A stretch of 64,000 bases of DNA from Pohlia nutans (taxonomy: Eukaryota; Streptophyta; Bryopsida; Bryales; Mniaceae): NCBI GenBank assembly GCA_022496805.1, contig CM040085.1, positions 13,049,811 to 13,113,810 of the forward strand, given 5' to 3'. The notes under the pieces were generated by a model. The model was not told the DNA's origin, ran no database searches, and saw only the letters and a list, made by a program, of their open reading frames with translations. Below are positions 59,701-64,000 of this stretch, piece by piece. Position numbers and translations under genes: made by a program. Positions within the stretch are counted from its first letter, which is position 1; every line of letters begins with the position of its first letter.

Positions 59701-60832
59701 TAGTGATTGTCTTCACACGACCCCTCACCTCGGTGTCTACAACAATTTGGCCCTTGCCAACGGCCTCAAGCACCGTATCATCTCCCAAAATCACTCTCCT
59801 TGGATTAATGAGAGCATACGAATGAAAACAAGTTTTATGTGGTGACATGTGGCTTGTAGCCCCCGAATCAACAATCCAATCACTCGTACTACCATTGCAC
59901 GATACATTGCTTGCCATGTTTGCATACTCATCACCAACTTCAATCCAATCACTCATGCTTGCATCACCCTCGATACCATCACTCATGCTTGCATCACCCT
60001 CGATGCCATCGCTCATGCTTGCCTCATATCTAGCCGTAAATGCGTACTCATCATCGTCACGAGTTTTAGTGTTGTTTGCACTCTCCCCTTTCTCATCCCT
60101 CTTGCGTTTGAAGCAAAATTTGGCAATGTGGCCCTTCTTACCACAATAGAAGCACACCTTGTCGCTTGAGCTCCCACCGCCTCCATTCTTGGATTGCTTC
60201 GCCACGAGTGCCGCTCCATCTTCTCGAGACTCGTTCTCCTTTCGCCGCGAAAGCTCGTGCAACAACCGTGAGGTCATATAGTCCAATGTGAGCTCCGTAA
60301 TGGGTCTTGACTCCATCGCCACGATGAGGTACTCGTATGATGATGGAAGGCTCTCCAAAAGTGTCATCACGATGTCACCATCCGTAACCGACACGTCGCA
60401 ACCGTTGAGTTGATCCGCGAGAGCTTTGACCTTGTTGATGTGCGCCAACATGTCATCTTCTTCGCCCATCTTGATGGTGAAGAACTTGCGCCTCAAAAAC
60501 AAAATGTTGGCCAATGTTTTCGCTTCGTGAATGTTGCAAAGCTTGGACCATGCTTCCGCGGGTGTCTTGCACGAACGAATGTGCGCAAGTTGCGAATCCG
60601 CGAGGTTGAGTGCCAAAATGGCAAATGCCTTCTTCTCCCTCCTCGTGTACGCTTGCATGATCCTAGGATCCGTAGAAGAGAAAGGAGGTTCCTCACTACC
60701 CTCGACAATCTCCCACAACTCCTTCTCGGCCATCACCATCTCCATTTTAAACTTCCACAAGTGGAAATTCACCCCATCGAACTTGTCCACGACCTTGGGA
60801 CCCTCACCCTCAAAAGATGCCATGATCCTCAC
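56678..60832 (-). CDS. Copia gag-pol polyprotein
   Basis: 1384 residues without interruption. Order: gag UBN2 region (about 15-200), zinc knuckle CFYCGKKGHIAKFC (227-240), a short tandem repeat ASMSDGIEGD (about 271-300), aspartic protease DSGATS (322-327), integrase HHCC (H460, H465, C495, C498) and core D526, D589, E625 with 35 residues between the last two, reverse transcriptase (about 880-1130, DVKTAFLNG and YVDD at 1049-1052), and RNase H (D1221, E1264, D1298). Integrase before reverse transcriptase is the copia order. All catalytic residues are present, so it may be active. The last residues and the stop are encoded in the 3' LTR. A second in-frame ATG at residue 4 (MASFEGEG) is an equally plausible start. 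Confidence 0.95.
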   Translation of the reverse strand: MRIMASFEGEGPKVVDKFDGVNFHLWKFKMEMVMAEKELWEIVEGSEEPPFSSTDPRIMQAYTRREKKAFAILALNLADSQLAHIRSCKTPAEAWSKLCNIHEAKTLANILFLRRKFFTIKMGEEDDMLAHINKVKALADQLNGCDVSVTDGDIVMTLLESLPSSYEYLIVAMESRPITELTLDYMTSRLLHELSRRKENESREDGAALVAKQSKNGGGGSSSDKVCFYCGKKGHIAKFCFKRKRDEKGESANNTKTRDDDEYAFTARYEASMSDGIEGDASMSDGIEGDASMSDWIEVGDEYANMASNVSCNGSTSDWIVDSGATSHMSPHKTCFHSYALINPRRVILGDDTVLEAVGKGQIVVDTEVRGRVKTITIKDVLHVPKLTANLLSVRQLVAKHLRVEFSDKGCYVLSPSRDEVAIIEEHEGLYHIKFSKVHSKESAALAHSNLKDDKLALWHRRLGHLNIKSVKTLRGMVSGMDLHQLKVDASTFTCEGCIEGKQQRLPFAGEGATRATKVLEIVHSDVCGPMKTTSMGGCKYFVTFIDDFSRKIWLYPIKAKSECFEKFKEFKTLVENQSELKIKVFQSDNGGEYMSKKFDELLKNEGIARQTSAPYTPQQNGVAERANRTIVEMARSMLHAQNLKLDLWAEAVVNAVYTRNRCPTSAVEGMTPEQAWSGRQPCVAHMRIFGCIAYAKVPDERRTKLEAKALKCVFLGYCEGTKAYRLMSVDTRKIIRSRDVTFCEESTMEAPLEVGPSGSSGDVLVDTPSKSPSVVDVGDDDGDDEAGDMEVVEAPSSSKAKNGAKGTQEEQVSSSERRYPERSRKPPGEWWKNHIFPQVEDGHANVALSDGPLTIREAMQGEDAVKWERAMQEEYDSLIANGTWQLTPIPKDRNPIGCKWVFRTKKDVSGIVVRHKARLVAKGFAQVHGVDFHETFAPVAKFTTIRCILAIGAALDLEMHQMDVKTAFLNGDLEEDIYMVQPEGFVQQGNEHLVCKLQKSLYGLKQSPRAWYQKIDTFLVAHGFTRSIADHSLYFMQEGQHVVIVIIYVDDLIILASLMSLMNALKGMLEREYEMSDLGELHFCLGVEFVRDRATRTITMSQGKYVMDVLKRFGMEDCKPVATPLDANSKLVKLSEEEYAMEAKSMAEVPYKQAVGSLMYAMIATRPDLAYPISVVSQHMARPGSMHWMTVKRIMRYLRGTSDVKLCLGGKDIVLSGYCDADYAGDTSDRRSTTGYMFKVGSGAVSWNSKRQQTTATSTVEAEYMATSHATKEAIWLRQLMVDVGCTQGEATTIMCDNQGCISLAKNPTHHSRTKHIDVQYHFIREKLELGVIHLEYCPTEHMVADVLTKGHCRDRHQRLVIAFGLRGFGSTQSGSIEVIDAT

Positions 60833-61627
60833 TTACGTATGCCTCCCCACACAAATGAAACCTCAAACTCAAACACACAACTTTGTTTTTGTGATTTTTG
60901 CTTTGATATTGCACCTTTGTGCACCCAATGGGTTTAAAACAACCCCAAACACTAGATCAGCACTTTTGTGCTCCACACACGCCTCCCAACACTCAAATGT
61001 GAGAACCCTCACCCAAAAATGCAAAGAGGCTCACCAAAACCCCTCAAATCACTCAATGGAGCTCAAAACAACTCCAAATGCTTCAATACGACGCCTTAGT
61101 GTCCCCAAACACTCAATGCACGTCAATGACACCTTTGTGTCCTTCAAGAGCACTCACTCAATGCACATGAACTCACACAAGTCCCTCAAAACCCCAATCG
61201 CATTGAAATTGCTCAAAACCGCACCTTTGTGCACAAACTAGCTCCAAATGAAAATTTGAGCACCCCAAGAGCATGAAACACATGCAACACCTCAAAGCAA
61301 GTGCCTAATCACTAGGATCAGATGGTAGACCCTCCACGAGAGTCTTCACACCTCACAAATCACTTGCATTTACTCAAATGCTCACAATTGAACCAAACGA
61401 AGTTCCACTCGCAACGAAGAGATAGAAGAAAGAAAAGAAGGAGATCAAGGGAAGAAATTGACCAAAGAGAGTGCTCCAACATGTAACTTCAGCCCATGCA
61501 CACCTCCAAGAAACACCAACGCTTCAACAAGCTCCAAAACCTCCAACAATGCTCCAAAACCGCCCGTTGCGCACCGACCTCAAAATACTTGCACAAATGC
61601 AATCTAATACTCATGAAACACACATGA

Positions 61628-61641
61628 GTGGGCCCATAACC
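61628..61641 (-). other. Primer-binding site matching the initiator tRNA-Met anticodon arm
   Basis: The plus strand reads gtgggcccataacc, directly beside the LTR. This is the anticodon stem-loop of eukaryotic initiator tRNA-Met (CAU in the loop), so the element's RNA would pair with an internal part of the tRNA, not its 3' end. Drosophila copia uses such a half-tRNA primer. Confidence 0.75.
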
Positions 61642-61899
61642 TATTGAAGGTAGAGAAGATTGCACAAGGCACACACACAAACACAAGGAATGCGTAGAAA
61701 GAGATGATCTTTACTCAAAGGCCTTCCACCTTAAGTAGTGTACACTAGGAGGTCACCATGGACAAACCATATGGGATAACTCATCACAAGGACACTCTAG
61801 AGATCAGCCCATGCCTAACCCCTCCTCCCACACACCATTATTTAGCACCCGTACGTCTTTGGCTTCTAGCAATACTACGTTGCATCAATTACCTCAATA
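61642..61899 (-). repeat. 5' LTR of the copia element
   Basis: 258-base LTR identical to 56445-56702. The primer site abuts it at 61641, and the GTTGG target duplication follows at 61900-61904. The leader between the primer site and the gag-pol ATG (60833-61627) is about 795 bases and non-coding. Confidence 0.93.
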
Positions 61900-61904
61900 G
61901 TTGG

Positions 61905-64000
61905 GTGGTGAGACATTGTCGAAGTGTCTACAGTACTACTATTGAAAAGGGTGGACTCCACTAACTGCTAAAGAATCTTATGTATATTTTGAATATACAT
62001 TTTTTTTCCCTCAAGGACTCACTCAAGGACAGGATAGGGTAATAATATTTTTTCTATCAAGTGATACATCACTTGTATTCTTTCTCTGTATATAGAACCA
62101 AGACAGACAGTTTGTACGAGTGATAGAACGTGCAAACTAAAGTGGTAATTTAGCAATTTAGCCTCACTATGTGTGACTTATGTTTAACTCATTTTATGTG
62201 TGCTAGAAATTTTGTCTTTAACACCATGTATATAGCTGTAGCCATGGTGCCTGTAACACCATCTAATTTTTCTAATTTTCCAATGATTGCTTCTTACCAA
62301 AAGGATATTTCTCGAATATCACACTATTTTTGGAGGAGGTACCCGTATTACTGTATTAGGACATCACCCAGGAGAAAGATGGACTCCCCGTTTTTAAAAT
62401 TCTACTGATGACCTTTTTAGGTTGGAGTTGGTTTTCAAAAAATTGTATTGGTGTCTATAGGTTCAACTTGTGGATTCCCAACGCTAATAGGGTATATAAG
62501 CGAGCGGCGAGCCGTGAGTTCTAGAGTAGGGTTTTCTATAATGCAACCTTTCTATGATGTAACCTAACCTTTCACATTCTTGGATGGTCTTCTCATGACT
62601 ATTCTATTCCGTCCTCAAAAACCATTATATGAAGTAACCTAACCTTTCAGGTCTTTTCAATTTCATGGCCTCACTTCGTCTTTGGTGGTATGGAGAGAAG
62701 CGAAGCGCTAGTATAATTACATGTTTTAATTACAACATGTTTCAATGGACTAAAACTAAACTTGAGTAATCTATAATTAATTTTTTATTGATATAGAAAA
62801 ATAAGTGATGACCACTCGCTCAACTGAAAATTACCCTTGTAGAATTAACACTAACCACTTTTATTAAAAGCACAGATGCAATGTGAAAAAGGGTAAGACA
62901 CATAATTACGTATGGATGTGGAGATGATGCGTTTACATCTATTGTGATAGGACAAGGTAGTGGCCCACCAATCATTTGATGTGATAGGGCAAGAGGAAGA
63001 CGAAGTCACTTTAAACACATCATATTAGAATTTTGTAGAATGTTTACCCATCCAATTTGGTTTCACATGCAAAATACCAACGTGGTACAAATGTCCAATT
63101 CACATCAATCAGAGTTATTGAATCGACATATGGATGTTTGTATGGTACGGTCCACTAGAATTCTTGTCACTATGGACTCATTTAAGGATTTTGAGAATTT
63201 GAAAAATCCATTTCGAAGAAAGAAAAATATTTTTGTGAAATTTAAATTGGTAAGATGGACCGTAACGATAAAAGAAAAATAAAATGATAGAAAAATAAAA
63301 ATTCAGAATCATATTTTAATGGAGGATGAAACAAAGCGTAAACTAGTGCATTGTCAGAGTGCATAATATGTACTCTAAATTCTAAAAGAGAAGGAGAAAA
63401 AAGGGTTGTGGATGGATTTTGAGCTATAAATTTTTCCAATGTTCAAATATGTGAAGAAAAACATCTTCCAATTTTTTCATTTTTTTTGAATTGATTAAAG
63501 TTTCAAATTTTAAAATGTGTTATTTTTGGGAGGGATTAATAGTTTCTCCATTTTGAAAAGCCTTTTTGATGGATTTCTTTTTTGAATGTACTTGAGAATG
63601 AAATTTTGCACGTTGGATTATTTTTAGAATTTAAAATATAATATCAAACATGAACTATATTTACATTCAAAGTTTGATCATAAATTGGTAAAATTGTCAT
63701 TAGAATGGGAGTTTTGATACTTAAAATCTTCATCATAAAATCATTTTCACATTCTAAAACTTTACTTTTTTGGATAATATGTATATAAATTTAGAAGTTG
63801 GTTCACTCAATTTCATTGAATTATTGCTACTTAATTTTCAAATTGGTTTGAAAGTTAGAATTTTAGAATATATGCTCAAATGGCACAAATGTGCACCAAG
63901 AGGAGTTGGTGGACCGTACTATACAAATGTCCATATATCCGATCCTTTTCATTCGTGCTATATCCAAAATTAGTAGGGTTCCGCTCTCCCAATCAGTCGA
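61905..64000. other. AT-rich intergenic DNA to the window end
   Basis: Contains the second copy of the dispersed repeat (62190-62345, compare 42680-42815). aacctttc(t/a)-type motifs (gtaacctaacctttca) are doubled at 62559-62574 and 62635-62650. No gene is recognised. Confidence 0.4.

Larger units (their letters stand above)
56445..61899 (-). mobile_element. Full-length young Ty1/copia LTR retrotransposon
   Basis: 5455 bases on the minus strand. The LTRs (56445-56702 and 61642-61899, 258 bases) appear identical base for base. The target duplication is GTTGG (56440-56444, 61900-61904). The LTRs run TATTGA...TCAATA, i.e. TA...TA ends rather than TG...CA. It carries one continuous gag-pol frame and a purine tract (AAAGTGGGAG) before the 3' LTR. 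Identity of the LTRs indicates a recent insertion. It lies antisense to, and just downstream of, the aminotransferase gene. Confidence 0.95.

Noticed and set aside
57071..61241. Several plus-strand frames of 100-236 residues
   Set aside because: They are antisense shadows of the copia gag-pol gene and its leader.
1..64000. CRISPR arrays, operons, riboswitches and bacterial promoters
   Set aside because: No regularly spaced identical repeats with unique spacers; gene structure is eukaryotic throughout.

Overview
The window is nuclear DNA of a land plant. It has intron-rich genes of plant families, plant-type LTR retrotransposons, a Stowaway-like MITE and AT-rich intergenic DNA full of degenerate repeats. 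I cannot name the species. The abundance of piggyBac-type elements and a ParB/DNA-methyltransferase fusion make me lean towards a non-seed plant, but that is only an inference.

Four host loci can be modelled. (1) Minus strand, 1261-5381: a four-exon 2-oxoglutarate/Fe(II) dioxygenase with all catalytic residues. (2) Plus strand, 32129-37262: an eleven-exon guanylate-binding (dynamin-superfamily) protein with an N-terminal signal sequence and a C-terminal membrane anchor. (3) Plus strand, 50194-56295: an eight-exon tyrosine/nicotianamine-type aminotransferase, intact although its introns carry several transposons. (4) Plus strand, 42044-42264: a broken small heat-shock protein copy whose heat-shock promoter elements are still recognisable.

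Mobile DNA makes up most of the rest. A young, apparently intact Ty1/copia element (56445-61899) has identical LTRs, a 5-bp target duplication, one 1384-residue gag-pol frame and a primer site matching the anticodon arm of initiator tRNA. An older copia tail lies at about 8462-9757. A piggyBac transposase pseudogene (about 10875-14923) is cut by two palindromic MITEs, stops and a frameshift. Scattered over the window are many non-autonomous elements with TTAA target duplications and termini of the type CCCCTAAA or CCCTTTA. Two of these insertions are proved by empty sites in sister copies inside this same window. They look like the internally deleted partners of a plant piggyBac group.

The least familiar locus is 16487-20255. 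It is a degenerate multi-exon gene that joins an N-terminal ParB/sulfiredoxin-like domain, a Lys/Glu/Ala coiled coil, a beta-class DNA amino-methyltransferase domain and a C-terminal basic nuclear signal. Directly upstream are four spaced copies of a palindrome centred on CTCGGTACCGAG. This locus and the piggyBac pseudogene lie between two inward-facing piggyBac-like termini (9913 and 22310). Both could therefore have been cargo of one large element, but that is a hypothesis.

Smaller curiosities are a perfect hairpin built from two organellar 16S rRNA fragments next to a plastid tRNA-Thr fragment (7645-7728), an inverted copy of a dioxygenase exon inside that gene's own intron, and a GC-AG intron in the same gene.
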